Assembly (NCBI GenBank): GCA_947624345.1
Contig: CANQJW010000003.1
Location: 1 to 59,258 of the forward strand
Length of the DNA: 59,258 nucleotides
Direction: 5' to 3'
Source of the DNA: an uncultured Clostridia bacterium
Lineage (GTDB): Bacteria > Bacillota > Clostridia > Oscillospirales > Ruminococcaceae
Below the pieces are notes generated by a model. It was not told the DNA's origin. It ran no database searches and saw only the letters and a list, made by a program, of their open reading frames with translations. This document shows, one piece after another, positions 32,941-41,296 of the stretch (its first letter is position 1; each line of letters opens with the position of its first letter). A program made the translations under genes and the position numbers.

Positions 32941-33000
32941 ATTACCACCCCCTTTCGGGGAGAAACCGCCTGCCTTTTTATGTACAGTACTCTCGCATTT

Positions 33001-33029
33001 ATTATAATTAAAAATAATTATTTTGTCAA
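33001..33029 (-). promoter_or_regulatory. Promoter of the toxin-like gene
   Basis: On the minus strand TTGACA (33024-33029), 17 bases, TATAAT (33001-33006): a perfect consensus. The transcript would start near 32994 with GAGAGTACTG, the same 5' sequence as the opposing RNA. Confidence 0.85.
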
Positions 33030-33045
33030 ATTATATCAATTGCCG

Positions 33046-33091
33046 CCGGAGGTTCTCCGGTCTTGACAAGATATTAAAAATTGTTTAATAT
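33046..33091 (+). promoter_or_regulatory. Hairpin and promoter before the CorC-like gene
   Basis: A GC hairpin CCGGAG-GTT-CTCCGG (33046-33060) stands directly before TTGACA (33063-33068), a 17-base spacer and TAATAT (33086-33091). The hairpin may insulate the gene from the toxin promoter region or be an operator. Confidence 0.55.
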
Positions 33092-33127
33092 GTATATAAT
33101 AAATCTTGAAAGGAAATGATTGATTAA

Positions 33128-33967
33128 ATGGACGACTCTGCGGGGCAAACAGGAGGATTATTTGCAAAGATTTTCGGAAAGAGAAAGAGCGATTCTTTAA
33201 CCGAAGATGAAATTATGGAGATTTTAAACGGCGATGACGCCGATGATATTGACGAAAGCCAAAAGGAAATGATAAGCAATATCTTTGAGTTTGATGATAT
33301 CGAAATCAGCGATGTTATGACTCACAGAACGGATATTTCGGCTGTTGAGCTGAACAGCGATCTGAAGGACGCCGTGTCGCTTATTATTGAAAAAGGCTTT
33401 TCCCGTATTCCTGTTTTTGTGGAGACTATTGACAATATTTGCGGAGTTATTTATGCGAAGGATTTGCTAAGGCTTATTTTTGACGAAAATCCTACACAGC
33501 ATAGTATTTCCGAATTTCTGAGGGAGATAAAGTTTATACCTGAGACTAACCATTGCTATGAGCTGTTTGAAAGCTTCACTTCTCAGAAGATTCAGATAGC
33601 GGTTGCCGTTGATGAATACGGCGGAACGGCGGGGCTTGTAACAATGGAGGATTTGCTGGAAGCTATTGTCGGAAATATTCAGGACGAGTATGATAACGAG
33701 GTTGAGGAAATTAAGCAGATATCTCAGAATGTTTTTGAGATTTCAGGAACTGCCGACACCGAGGACATTGCCGATGAGCTTGGCATTACACTGAGTGATG
33801 ACAACGATTGCGATACCATAGGCGGATTTGTTATAAGACTTCTGGGGCGTATTCCCGAAGAAAATGAAAACCCGTCGGTAGAGTTCGGCGGAGTAAGGTT
33901 TACTGTAATTTCAGTAGATGATAAGCGAATAAATAAGCTAAGGGCCGAAAAGATGATAGCTGAATAA
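33128..33967 (+). CDS. CorC-like CBS-domain protein (HlyC/CorC family, no membrane domain)
   Basis: A 279-residue soluble protein. Two CBS domains (about 55-185) start with ISDVMTHRTDISAVEL and contain GFSRIPVFVETIDNICGVIYAKDLL and VDEYGGTAGLVTMEDLLEAIVGNIQDEYD, a family signature. The C-terminal CorC_HlyC domain (about 200-275) includes GTADTEDIADELGI and DTIGGFVIRLLGRIP. The N-terminal DUF21 membrane domain of the larger CorB/YrkA-type proteins is absent, so it resembles CorC/YbeX. A role in magnesium/cobalt handling is usual for the family, but the mechanism is unclear. AAAGGA lies 12 bases before the ATG. It is monocistronic. Confidence 0.88.
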   Translation: MDDSAGQTGGLFAKIFGKRKSDSLTEDEIMEILNGDDADDIDESQKEMISNIFEFDDIEISDVMTHRTDISAVELNSDLKDAVSLIIEKGFSRIPVFVETIDNICGVIYAKDLLRLIFDENPTQHSISEFLREIKFIPETNHCYELFESFTSQKIQIAVAVDEYGGTAGLVTMEDLLEAIVGNIQDEYDNEVEEIKQISQNVFEISGTADTEDIADELGITLSDDNDCDTIGGFVIRLLGRIPEENENPSVEFGGVRFTVISVDDKRINKLRAEKMIAE

Positions 33968-34006
33968 AAAAGCCTTTATATAGGCGGAAAAGATAATGAG
34001 CATAAA

Positions 34007-34041
34007 AAAGACGCTTAAACTCAATTGAGTAAAGCGTCTTT
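34007..34041. terminator. Terminator between CorC-like gene and tsaD
   Basis: AAAGACGCTT/AAAGCGTCTTT arms with an inner palindrome ACTCAATTGAGT between two convergent genes. Confidence 0.85.
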
Positions 34042-34064
34042 GTTGTTGTCACAAGGATTTTCTC

Positions 34065-35075
34065 CTAAACCTCTGTTATCGGCATGGTTGCAACGGCATT
34101 CAGGCTTTCGTCAGCTCGTTTCCCTGCTAAGAAGTCAAAATACCCTTGGCTTGCTATCATTGCACCATTGTCGCCACAGTATTTAAGCTCTGGGCAGAAA
34201 AACTCAAACCCGTGCTTTTCACATTCATCTGCTAGTAATCTTCTCACACCTGAATTTGCAGAAACCCCTCCCGAAACAGCAATGGTTTTATAGCCTAAAT
34301 CTGATGCCGCTTTGATTGTTTTGGAAACCAGAATTTCTGAGATAGTCTTTTGGAATGATGCACAAAGGTCATCTAAGTTCAGTCTTTCTCCCCTTTGTGA
34401 AGCGTTATGCACAAGATTTATCACAGCGGTTTTCAGTCCCGAAAATGAAAAGTCATACTCGCTTCCTGAAATACGAGGGTGAGGAAGCTGAAAAGCCTCG
34501 GGGTTGCCCCGCTTTGACGCTTCATCTACGCTTTTACCGCCCGGATAAGGATAGCCGATTGTTCTTGCTACCTTGTCAAAGCATTCACCTGCGGCATCAT
34601 CTCTTGTTCGTCCGACAATGCGGTATTTTGTATAGTCTAAAACTTCTACGATATGGCTGTGCCCTCCGCTGACAACCAATGCCAGATAAGGCGGCTTGAG
34701 AGTGGGGTTTGATATATAATTTGCGGCTATGTGTCCTGAAATATGATGAACAGGAACAAGCGGAAGCCCGGTGTCCATAGCCAGTCCCTTTGCATATGAA
34801 ACGCCTACCAGTAAAGCACCAATAAGACCGGGTGCGTATGTTACGGCTATTGCGTCAATGTTATCCAGTGTGCAATTAGCCTCTCGCAATGCGTTTTCTA
34901 CAACCATATGAATGTTTTCGGCGTGGCGGCGTGAAGCTATCTCCGGAACAACTCCGCCATAAAGCTTATGCTCGTCGACCTGTGATGCGACAATATTTGA
35001 AAGAACTTTTTTGCCGTCCTCAACCACAGAAGCGGCTGTTTCATCGCAAGAGCTTTCTATTCCCAGTATTTTCAT
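34065..35075 (-). CDS. tsaD: tRNA N6-adenosine threonylcarbamoyltransferase
   Basis: A 336-residue ASKHA-fold protein (Kae1/YgjD) that attaches the threonylcarbamoyl group to A37 of ANN-decoding tRNAs. Motifs: ILGIESSCDETAASVVEDG, the metal-binding HHISGHIAANY, VSGGHSHIVEV, DDAAGECFDKVARTIGYPYPGG, AVSGGVSANSGVRR and YCGDNGAMIASQGY. It is the last gene of rsmI-rimI-tsaD; tsaB and tsaE are not in the window. CGGAG lies before the ATG, in a small CTCCG-AA-CGGAG hairpin that could mask the site. Confidence 0.97.
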   Translation of the reverse strand: MKILGIESSCDETAASVVEDGKKVLSNIVASQVDEHKLYGGVVPEIASRRHAENIHMVVENALREANCTLDNIDAIAVTYAPGLIGALLVGVSYAKGLAMDTGLPLVPVHHISGHIAANYISNPTLKPPYLALVVSGGHSHIVEVLDYTKYRIVGRTRDDAAGECFDKVARTIGYPYPGGKSVDEASKRGNPEAFQLPHPRISGSEYDFSFSGLKTAVINLVHNASQRGERLNLDDLCASFQKTISEILVSKTIKAASDLGYKTIAVSGGVSANSGVRRLLADECEKHGFEFFCPELKYCGDNGAMIASQGYFDFLAGKRADESLNAVATMPITEV

Positions 35076-35114
35076 ATATTAAACTCCGTTCGGAGCGTCC
35101 TCCTCTCAATGTTG

Positions 35115-35570
35115 TTAAATAAGATTTTTTGTCATCAATACTGCGTCCTCAGTGGGATCTCTGTAAAATCTTTTCCGTTTTCCGACGGTTACATAGCCTA
35201 GCTTTTTGTAAAGAGAAATCGCAGGGGAATTTGATTCCCTGACCTCAAGGGTAATAAATGTCGCATTTTTGTTCTTTACATTCTCTTCAAGGTATAACAA
35301 AAGCCCTTTTGCATGGCCCATTCGCCTGAACTTTTCTGAAACGGTAATGTTATTTATATAGACTTCATTATTTACTATTCTAACATTCACAAAGCCTGTA
35401 ACGCTTTCTACACCGTCATCTGTATATAGAGCAACAACGGTCAGTGACATAGGATTTTCAAGCTCGTCATAAAAGGCGTTCTCGCTCCACGGGTGGGAAA
35501 AGCACTCCCTTTCAATATCAGTAACCGCCTTTATATGCTCTTTGCTCATTAGTTTGAATAAAACAGACAT
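35115..35570 (-). CDS. rimI: Ribosomal protein bS18-alanine N-acetyltransferase
   Basis: A 151-residue GNAT-fold acetyltransferase. Visible are the N-terminal VTDIERECFSHPWSENAFYDEL, which is typical of RimI, the acetyl-CoA loop VSEKFRRMGHAKGLL, and LEVRESNSPAISLYKKLGYVTVGKRKRFYRDP. It should acetylate the N-terminal alanine of S18; some family members act more widely. It lies 17 bases after rsmI and 39 bases before tsaD. RimI beside TsaD is a common arrangement in Firmicutes. Confidence 0.93.
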   Translation of the reverse strand: MSVLFKLMSKEHIKAVTDIERECFSHPWSENAFYDELENPMSLTVVALYTDDGVESVTGFVNVRIVNNEVYINNITVSEKFRRMGHAKGLLLYLEENVKNKNATFITLEVRESNSPAISLYKKLGYVTVGKRKRFYRDPTEDAVLMTKNLI

Positions 35571-35587
35571 AAGATATCCTCTGAAGT

Positions 35588-36421
35588 TTATAGTTTTTGG
35601 CTTAAAACCCTTGAATACAATTCGCTTTTTGAAAAGCTGGTGAGCTTTGCAATTTGCTTGCAGGCCTCAGCCGCCCGAACACCCTTGCTTATAAGCTCGT
35701 TTACTTGTGCGATTGCGTCCTCGATTGTATCTGGGGCGTCATTTTCCTTTTGTTTTCCCTCAATAACCAGCACAAACTCGCCCTTTGGGGAGACGGTTTC
35801 ATACTTCTCAATCGCACCTGATAGCGTTGTTCTTATTACTTCCTCGTGGATTTTTGTAAGCTCTCTGCATAGGGATATTTTCCTGTCACCGAAAAATTCA
35901 TACATATCTCTGAGCGTATAGATAAGCTTATGAGGAGCCTCATAAAAAATCATTGTTCTTGTTTCATTAACAAGGCTTGATAAATGTTCAAGGCGCTGTT
36001 TTTTAGTTGTCGATAAAAATCCCTCGAAGGTAAATCTTGAGGCTGAAAGTCCGCTTATTGCCAGTGCAGATATCGCCGCTGATGCAAGAGGTACAACTAC
36101 TGTTTCAATCCCGTTCTCGGCGCAAAGTCTGACTAAATCCTCGCCGGGATCTGATATGCAAGGCATTCCTGCATCGGTAACAATTGCACAGCTTTCGCCT
36201 GAGTTTAGCCTGTCTATGATGTTCTTTCCGCTTTGAGAAGCATTGTGTTCGTGATAGCTGATAAGCGGTTTTTTTATTTCAAAATGATTTAATAATTTAG
36301 CCGTAACTCTCGTGTCCTCGGCACAGATGAAATCTACCGATTTAAGAGTTTTAATAGCTCTCATTGTTATATCCGAAAGGTTGCCGATAGGTGTTCCGAC
36401 AACATAAAGTGTACCTGACAT
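35588..36421 (-). CDS. rsmI: 16S rRNA (cytidine(1402)-2'-O)-methyltransferase
   Basis: A 277-residue tetrapyrrole-methylase-fold enzyme that 2'-O-methylates C1402 in the ribosomal decoding centre. The N-terminal LYVVGTPIGNLSDITMRAI is diagnostic, followed by CAEDTRVTAKLL, SYHEHNA, CAIVTDAGMPCISDPGEDLVR, FTFEGFLSTTKKQR and FYEAPHKLIYTL. The start at MSGTLYVVG follows the family; up to 13 further codons are open upstream, with AAAGG lying so that two earlier ATGs are too close to it. A promoter at 36459-36487 heads the rsmI-rimI-tsaD operon. Confidence 0.95.
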   Translation of the reverse strand: MSGTLYVVGTPIGNLSDITMRAIKTLKSVDFICAEDTRVTAKLLNHFEIKKPLISYHEHNASQSGKNIIDRLNSGESCAIVTDAGMPCISDPGEDLVRLCAENGIETVVVPLASAAISALAISGLSASRFTFEGFLSTTKKQRLEHLSSLVNETRTMIFYEAPHKLIYTLRDMYEFFGDRKISLCRELTKIHEEVIRTTLSGAIEKYETVSPKGEFVLVIEGKQKENDAPDTIEDAIAQVNELISKGVRAAEACKQIAKLTSFSKSELYSRVLSQKL

Positions 36422-36458
36422 ATTGATCATCATGCCTTTTAAAAAATTCTTTGCTGAC

Positions 36459-36487
36459 ATTGTAGCATATTTTTCAAAAAAAGTCTA
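36459..36487 (-). promoter_or_regulatory. Promoter of rsmI-rimI-tsaD
   Basis: On the minus strand TAGACT (36482-36487), 17 bases, TACAAT (36459-36464). It is nearly the same sequence as the VanY-gene promoter. On the other strand a TATAAT at 36515-36520 is the likely recG -10, with only a weak -35. Confidence 0.7.
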
Positions 36488-36576
36488 TGATTTTTGGGAT
36501 AAATGTGTTAAAATTATAATATATGTGTTTTTTTCTTTATAGCAGCAACAGGAAAGGGGAAGGGGATGACTTCCAA

Positions 36577-38610
36577 ATGAATAGTAAGCTTGACAGTGAT
36601 ATAAAGTTCCTTAAGGGTGTGGGCCCTAAGAGGGCAGAGCTATATAATAAGCTCGGCGTGTCAACTGTTGCCGACTTACTTTGTCACTACCCTCGTTCTT
36701 ATATGGATTTTTCAGCCCCTGTTTCTATAAATAATGCTCTGCTTGATGAAAACAACATCATAAAGGGACGGATCGTAAAGAAGCTTGCTGTCGCCCGAAT
36801 ACGCAAAGGAATGACCATCTACAAGGCGGTTATGACCGATGACGAAAGCGATATTACCATTGTAATTTACAACAACGAGTTTGCCTTCAATAAGCTTACC
36901 CCGGGCAGAGAGTATCTGCTCTATGGAAAGGTTACGGGCAACCTTGTCAGAAAGGAGATATCCTCTCCCATCATTTTAGACGCTGATATTACTGACAAGA
37001 TTCAACCTGTTTATCCCCTTACCGAGGGACTTACCCAGCCGCTTTTGAGAACGACTGTTCAGAATGCTTTGAAGTATCTCGACGGAGAAATATACGAAAC
37101 TATTCCAAAAGAGATAGCGGCAAGGAGAGGTCTTTGCTCGTTGAATTTTGCTCTTGAGAATATACATTTTCCTAAAGATTTTCTAAGTCTAACGATTGCG
37201 AAAAACAGACTTGTGTTTGATGAATTTCTGACTCTTGGTCTTGGGATGTTAAAGCTCAGAGGAAGAAGTCGAGGCAAGACGGGCTGTAAGATGAAAGACG
37301 TTTCAATTGACGAGTTTTATGACGGTCTGCCTTTTAAGCTTACCAATGCACAGTTAAATGCAATAAACGACTGCATTAGCGATATGAAAAAGGGTTATCC
37401 GATGAACAGGCTTGTTCAGGGAGATGTAGGTTCGGGAAAGACTGCCGTTGCGGCGGCTTGTGCATTTTTCGCCTGCAAAAACGGCTGTCAGACGGCTCTT
37501 ATGGCGCCTACTGAGATACTAGCAAATCAGCATTACAAAACCCTGTCCGACTTTTTAGCACCGTTTGGTGTTAAGATGTGCCTGCTTACAGGTTCGCTTA
37601 CCGCTAAAAACAAGCGTGAGATAAAGGAGAGCATAAAATCGGGCGAGGTTTCGGTAATTGTCGGCACTCACGCTCTTGTTGAAAATTCTACCGAGTTTGA
37701 CAGTCTTGGACTTGTCATCACAGACGAGCAGCACCGGTTCGGAGTTGAACAGCGTGCTGATCTTTCAGGCAAGGGTAACAACCCACACTGTATGGTTATG
37801 TCGGCAACGCCTATACCACGAACGCTTGCGCTTATGATTTACGGGGACTTGGACATATCAATAATCAACGAGTTCCCGAAAGGCAGAAAGCCTATTGAGA
37901 CTTTCGCCATAACAGGAAAGGGCAGAGAAAGGGCGTTCGGCTTTGTAACACAAAGACTTCAAGAGGGCAGGCAGGTATATATAGTTTGCCCTATGATTGA
38001 GGAAAACGATATGGAGCTTAAGTCTGTTAAGGAGTATGCAGACAAGATTGCAAAATCATATTTTAAGGGATATAATGTTGGTCTTTTGCATGGCAAGCTA
38101 AAGCCAAAACAAAAGGACGCCATTATGGCGGAGTTCAAGGACGGCAATATAGATATTCTGGTTTCGACAACGGTAATAGAAGTCGGCGTTGATGTTCCGA
38201 ATGCGGCGGTTATGATAATAGAAAATTCAGAACGGTTCGGACTTTCACAGCTTCATCAGCTAAGAGGGCGTGTAGGCAGAGGAAGTGAGAAATCCTACTG
38301 TATTCTGATAACCGACAACCCAACAGAGGAATGTGTAAAAAGGCTTAAAATAATGTCTAAGATATCTGATGGCTTTAAGATTTCCGAGGAAGATTTAAAG
38401 CTTCGAGGGCCTGGTGACTTTTTCGGAAGCCGTCAGCATGGGCTTCCTGCTTTGAAAATCGCCGATATGGCGGAGGATACGGAAATTCTCAAGCAGGCTC
38501 AGGAGGAGGCAAGGGCTATCATAAAAGACGACCCAACGCTTTCAAAGCCCGAAAATAAACGATTAGCTGAGCTGGTGGATAAGCTGTTCAGCAGAACAAT
38601 TGACAATTGA
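36577..38610 (+). CDS. recG: ATP-dependent DNA helicase RecG
   Basis: A 677-residue branch-migration helicase. An N-terminal helix-hairpin-helix-like segment FLKGVGPKRAELYNKLGV leads to the OB-fold wedge domain. The helicase motifs follow: QGDVGSGKTAVAAACAF (Walker A), APTEILANQHY, TDEQHRFGVEQR (DEQH box), VMSATPIPRTLALMIYGD, DILVSTTVIEVGVDVPNA, and QLRGRVGRGSEKSYC. The C-terminal segment SRQHGLPALKIADMAED is typical. The ATG at 36577 (MNSKLDSDIKFL) follows GGGG about 11 bases upstream; an ATG 18 codons earlier is less likely. It remodels stalled forks and Holliday junctions. Confidence 0.96.
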   Translation: MNSKLDSDIKFLKGVGPKRAELYNKLGVSTVADLLCHYPRSYMDFSAPVSINNALLDENNIIKGRIVKKLAVARIRKGMTIYKAVMTDDESDITIVIYNNEFAFNKLTPGREYLLYGKVTGNLVRKEISSPIILDADITDKIQPVYPLTEGLTQPLLRTTVQNALKYLDGEIYETIPKEIAARRGLCSLNFALENIHFPKDFLSLTIAKNRLVFDEFLTLGLGMLKLRGRSRGKTGCKMKDVSIDEFYDGLPFKLTNAQLNAINDCISDMKKGYPMNRLVQGDVGSGKTAVAAACAFFACKNGCQTALMAPTEILANQHYKTLSDFLAPFGVKMCLLTGSLTAKNKREIKESIKSGEVSVIVGTHALVENSTEFDSLGLVITDEQHRFGVEQRADLSGKGNNPHCMVMSATPIPRTLALMIYGDLDISIINEFPKGRKPIETFAITGKGRERAFGFVTQRLQEGRQVYIVCPMIEENDMELKSVKEYADKIAKSYFKGYNVGLLHGKLKPKQKDAIMAEFKDGNIDILVSTTVIEVGVDVPNAAVMIIENSERFGLSQLHQLRGRVGRGSEKSYCILITDNPTEECVKRLKIMSKISDGFKISEEDLKLRGPGDFFGSRQHGLPALKIADMAEDTEILKQAQEEARAIIKDDPTLSKPENKRLAELVDKLFSRTIDN

Positions 38611-38752
38611 CCGACGAGCAGCCGGAGGCTTTGCTATTCGAGACAAGAAATTAGAAGCAGGATACAAGATATTACTATCAGAACTTTGTTGGAAAGATAA
38701 GTTCTTGCCTCTGGTATCTAGTTTCTTGCTTCTTGATGACTTTGATAATTAT
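38611..38752 (+). repeat. Post-recG hairpin and imperfect inverted repeat
   Basis: Directly after the recG stop lies CCGAC-GAGCA-GCCGG, a hairpin with the GAGC-type loop seen at three other places. Next come two arms, ACAAGAAATTAGAAGCAGGATACAAG near 38642 (given here only for its outline CAAGAAATTAGA) and its near-complement TCTAGTTTCTTGC near 38712, forming a large imperfect inverted repeat. An open frame of 67 codons over this area has no ribosome site and is not credible. Confidence 0.45.
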
Positions 38753-38762
38753 ACAAATATTA

Positions 38763-38808
38763 AATGCGAAGTGCCAGCGGCGGCTCGCCGCTCTTGCATC
38801 TAGCATTT
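38763..38808 (+). promoter_or_regulatory. Nested hairpin upstream of the LUD gene
   Basis: AAATGC (38763-38768) pairs with GCATTT (38803-38808), and AGCGGC / GCCGCT pair inside it. The outer arm ends four bases before the AGGAGG of the next gene, so the fold could influence its translation or end transcription from recG. Confidence 0.5.
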
Positions 38809-38823
38809 AAAAGGAGGATAACT

Positions 38824-39486
38824 ATGGAACAAACATTACAAGCAAAACTAGAAAGCGTAGCAGAGAATTTAAGAAAGAATAGTATGGAGGCTTACATCGC
38901 TGAGGATAAGGCGGAGGCAAAGGAAATAGTCGAGTCGCTGCTTCGAGACGGAATGAGCGTTGCGACAGGCGGTTCGGTGACACTCAGCGAATGTGGAATA
39001 ACCGAGCTTTTAACAAGCGGAAGATACAATTTTGTCGACCGTTCAAAGGGAAAGACGTCTGATGATGTTCGCAGACTGTACGGCGAGCAGTATAGCACAG
39101 ATACATATCTTTGCTCGAGCAATGCAGTAACCGAGGACGGGGTTTTGTATAATGTTGACGGAAATTCAAACAGAGTTTCTATGATAGCATTCGGCCCGTC
39201 AAGCGTTATAATGGTTGTTGGGTATAACAAGATAGTTAAGGATTTAAGTGAGGCAATTCTGAGGGTTAAAACTATTGCTGCACCTAAAAATACAGTAAGA
39301 CTGGGGATAGATACATATTGCAGTAAGTGCGGTGAATGTGTGTCGATCTCTCAGGGAAAGGGCAGTGAAATGTCTGCCGGCTGTGAAAGCGATTCAAGGA
39401 TTTGCTGCAGCTATCTTATTTCAGGAAAACAGCGCCACAAAGGAAGAATCAAGGTTGTTTTAGTTGGCGAGGAGCTTGGCTATTAA
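38824..39486 (+). CDS. LUD-domain (lactate utilization protein C-like, DUF162) protein
   Basis: A 220-residue protein of the LutC/YkgG LUD family, recognised from ATGGSVTLSECGI, the segment YNFVDR, VTEDGVLYNVDGNSNRVSMIAFGPSSVIMVVGYNKIV and AAPKNTVRL. In LutABC operons such proteins take part in lactate oxidation, but no LutA/LutB is present here. A Cys-rich tail (CSKCGECVSI, then SDSRICCSYLI) is typical of the stand-alone clostridial form and may bind metal. AGGAGG precedes the ATG by seven bases. A function outside lactate use is possible. Confidence 0.88.
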   Translation: MEQTLQAKLESVAENLRKNSMEAYIAEDKAEAKEIVESLLRDGMSVATGGSVTLSECGITELLTSGRYNFVDRSKGKTSDDVRRLYGEQYSTDTYLCSSNAVTEDGVLYNVDGNSNRVSMIAFGPSSVIMVVGYNKIVKDLSEAILRVKTIAAPKNTVRLGIDTYCSKCGECVSISQGKGSEMSAGCESDSRICCSYLISGKQRHKGRIKVVLVGEELGY

Positions 39487-39508
39487 ATAATTTTTGGGAG
39501 AATAACTG

Positions 39509-40507
39509 TTGATAGAAGAATTATTGATAGGTAATGTTAAAATAAAAAAGACTGCTGCACTAGCACCGATGGCATCGGTTGCCGACAGAGCGTACAGGCT
39601 TATGTGTAAGGAATACGGAGCGTCTTACCTGGTAAGCGAAATGATCTCTTCAAAGGGGCTGTGTTTTTCAGATAAGAAAACAAATGCTCTTTGTGAAATT
39701 GATAACACAGAGCGGCCGTTTGCACTTCAGCTTTTCGGTGAAGACCCCCATTACATGGCTAGGGCTGCTGAAATTCTGAACTCTTTCGAGCCGGATATAA
39801 TTGATATAAATATGGGCTGTCCTGTTCCTAAAATTGCAGGTAACGGAAGCGGTTCGGCTTTGATGAAGTCGCCGAAAACCGCCGAGATGATTGCAGGTGC
39901 AGTTGTTCGTGCGGCGAATTGTCCTGTTACTGTGAAAATCCGTTCAGGCTGGGATAGCGAGAGCATAAATGCCCCTGAGTTGGCAAAACGTCTTGAGGGG
40001 GTTGGAGTGTGTGCCATGGCTGTACACGCAAGGACGAAGATGCAGATGTATTCGGGCAAGGCGGACTGGGAGATCATAAGACAGGTAAAAGAAGCGGTAT
40101 CTATTCCCATTATAGGAAATGGCGATATAAGGTGCGGTGCTGATGCTAAGAAAATGTATGAGCAGACAGGCTGTGACCTTGTTATGGTTGGAAGGGGTTC
40201 ATACGGAAGACCATGGGTTTTTAAAGAGATAGAGCATTATCTTGAAACCGGTGAGAGCCTTCCCACACCTACATTGGAAGAACGCATTGAGGTTATGAAG
40301 CGTCACGTTTCAATGATAGTTGATTATAAGGGGGAACGTCAGGGAATGAAAGAAGCCAGAAAGAATGTTGCTTGGTATATAAAAGGAATAAAGAATGCGG
40401 CAAGCTTCCGCAACGCCTGCGGAGGGCTTTCGACCTATGATGAGTTTTTAAGCTTTTGCGACATGATTTTGGAAACCTCACAGGACGAACAGGAACCAAA
40501 TGAATAG
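39509..40507 (+). CDS. dusB: tRNA-dihydrouridine synthase (DusB-type)
   Basis: A 332-residue FMN enzyme reducing uridines in the tRNA D-loop. Motifs: AALAPMASVADRAYR, SEMISSKGL, RPFALQLFGEDP, DINMGCPVPKIAGNGSGSALM with the catalytic Cys in MGCP, VTVKIRSGWD, AVHARTKMQMYSGKADW, IIGNGDI and VMVGRGSYGRPWVF at the phosphate site. The C-terminal helical domain (about 245-325) is present. The start is a TTG with GGGAG eight bases upstream. It overlaps the next gene by eight bases. Confidence 0.93.
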   Translation: MIEELLIGNVKIKKTAALAPMASVADRAYRLMCKEYGASYLVSEMISSKGLCFSDKKTNALCEIDNTERPFALQLFGEDPHYMARAAEILNSFEPDIIDINMGCPVPKIAGNGSGSALMKSPKTAEMIAGAVVRAANCPVTVKIRSGWDSESINAPELAKRLEGVGVCAMAVHARTKMQMYSGKADWEIIRQVKEAVSIPIIGNGDIRCGADAKKMYEQTGCDLVMVGRGSYGRPWVFKEIEHYLETGESLPTPTLEERIEVMKRHVSMIVDYKGERQGMKEARKNVAWYIKGIKNAASFRNACGGLSTYDEFLSFCDMILETSQDEQEPNE

Positions 40508-41255
40508 TATGGAGATAGAAATGCAGTATAACGACTTATACTATGAAAAATTGTCTGATAAAATATTTGTCTGTATATCCTCGGAGCACCGCTTTGGAAC
40601 AGACGCATTTTTGCTGAGCCATTTTGCTAAATCAAGACATAAGGATATTGCTGCTGACTTTTGTTCAGGAAATGGAATAGTCTCACTTCTGTTGGAGAGA
40701 GATTATTCCCCGAAAAAGATTTATGCTTTGGAGATTCAAAAAAAAGCTTATGACCAGCTTTGCTTATCAATTGACAAGTCGGAATTAAAGGATAAAATTA
40801 TACCCTTGCATGGCGATTTAAAGGATTACAAGGCTGATGAAGAGTTGGATTTGATTGTATGTAATCCCCCTTATAAGGCGGACGGAGCAGGGATAAAAAA
40901 TGATGACAAGTCAAGCTCTATAGCCCGCCACGAAACCCTTTGTACCATAGATGATGTTTGTGCTTCGGCTTCACGGAATCTGAAGTTCGGCGGAAGACTT
41001 TGCGTTTGTAACCGTCCCGAACGGCTTTGTGATATAATGGTTGCTATGAGAAAGAATAATTTAGAGCCAAAACGTGCAAGGTTTGTTTCAAAAAGTAAAA
41101 ACACTGCCCCTTGGCTTGTGTTGGTTGAGGGAAAAAAAGGTTCAAAGCCTTTTATGAAGATAGAACCGCAGTTTTATATACAGTCTGATGACGGAACACG
41201 GTTTTCAGACGAGCTTAAAGAGTTATACAGATTATATGAAAACAGTGGAAACTAG
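40500..41255 (+). CDS. tRNA1(Val) (adenine(37)-N6)-methyltransferase-like protein
   Basis: A 251-residue class I methyltransferase of the TrmN6/YfiC group. The order is FGTDAFLLSHFA, ADFCSGNGIVSLLL (SAM motif I), IYALEIQKKAYDQL, and DLIVCNPPYKADGAG, the NPPY motif of N6-adenine methyltransferases. FGGRLCVCNRPERLCDIM follows. It overlaps the dihydrouridine synthase, so two tRNA-modification genes are coupled. Whether the target is tRNA1(Val) A37 in this organism is inferred from the family only. Confidence 0.88.
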   Translation: MNSMEIEMQYNDLYYEKLSDKIFVCISSEHRFGTDAFLLSHFAKSRHKDIAADFCSGNGIVSLLLERDYSPKKIYALEIQKKAYDQLCLSIDKSELKDKIIPLHGDLKDYKADEELDLIVCNPPYKADGAGIKNDDKSSSIARHETLCTIDDVCASASRNLKFGGRLCVCNRPERLCDIMVAMRKNNLEPKRARFVSKSKNTAPWLVLVEGKKGSKPFMKIEPQFYIQSDDGTRFSDELKELYRLYENSGN

Positions 41256-41296
41256 AGTGAGGAATATTTTTCTCACAAGAAAGGTATGGAATTGAA

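Noticed and set aside
38600-38803. A 67-codon open frame after recG
   Set aside because: No ribosome site, it overlaps recG, and it runs through an inverted repeat and a GC hairpin.
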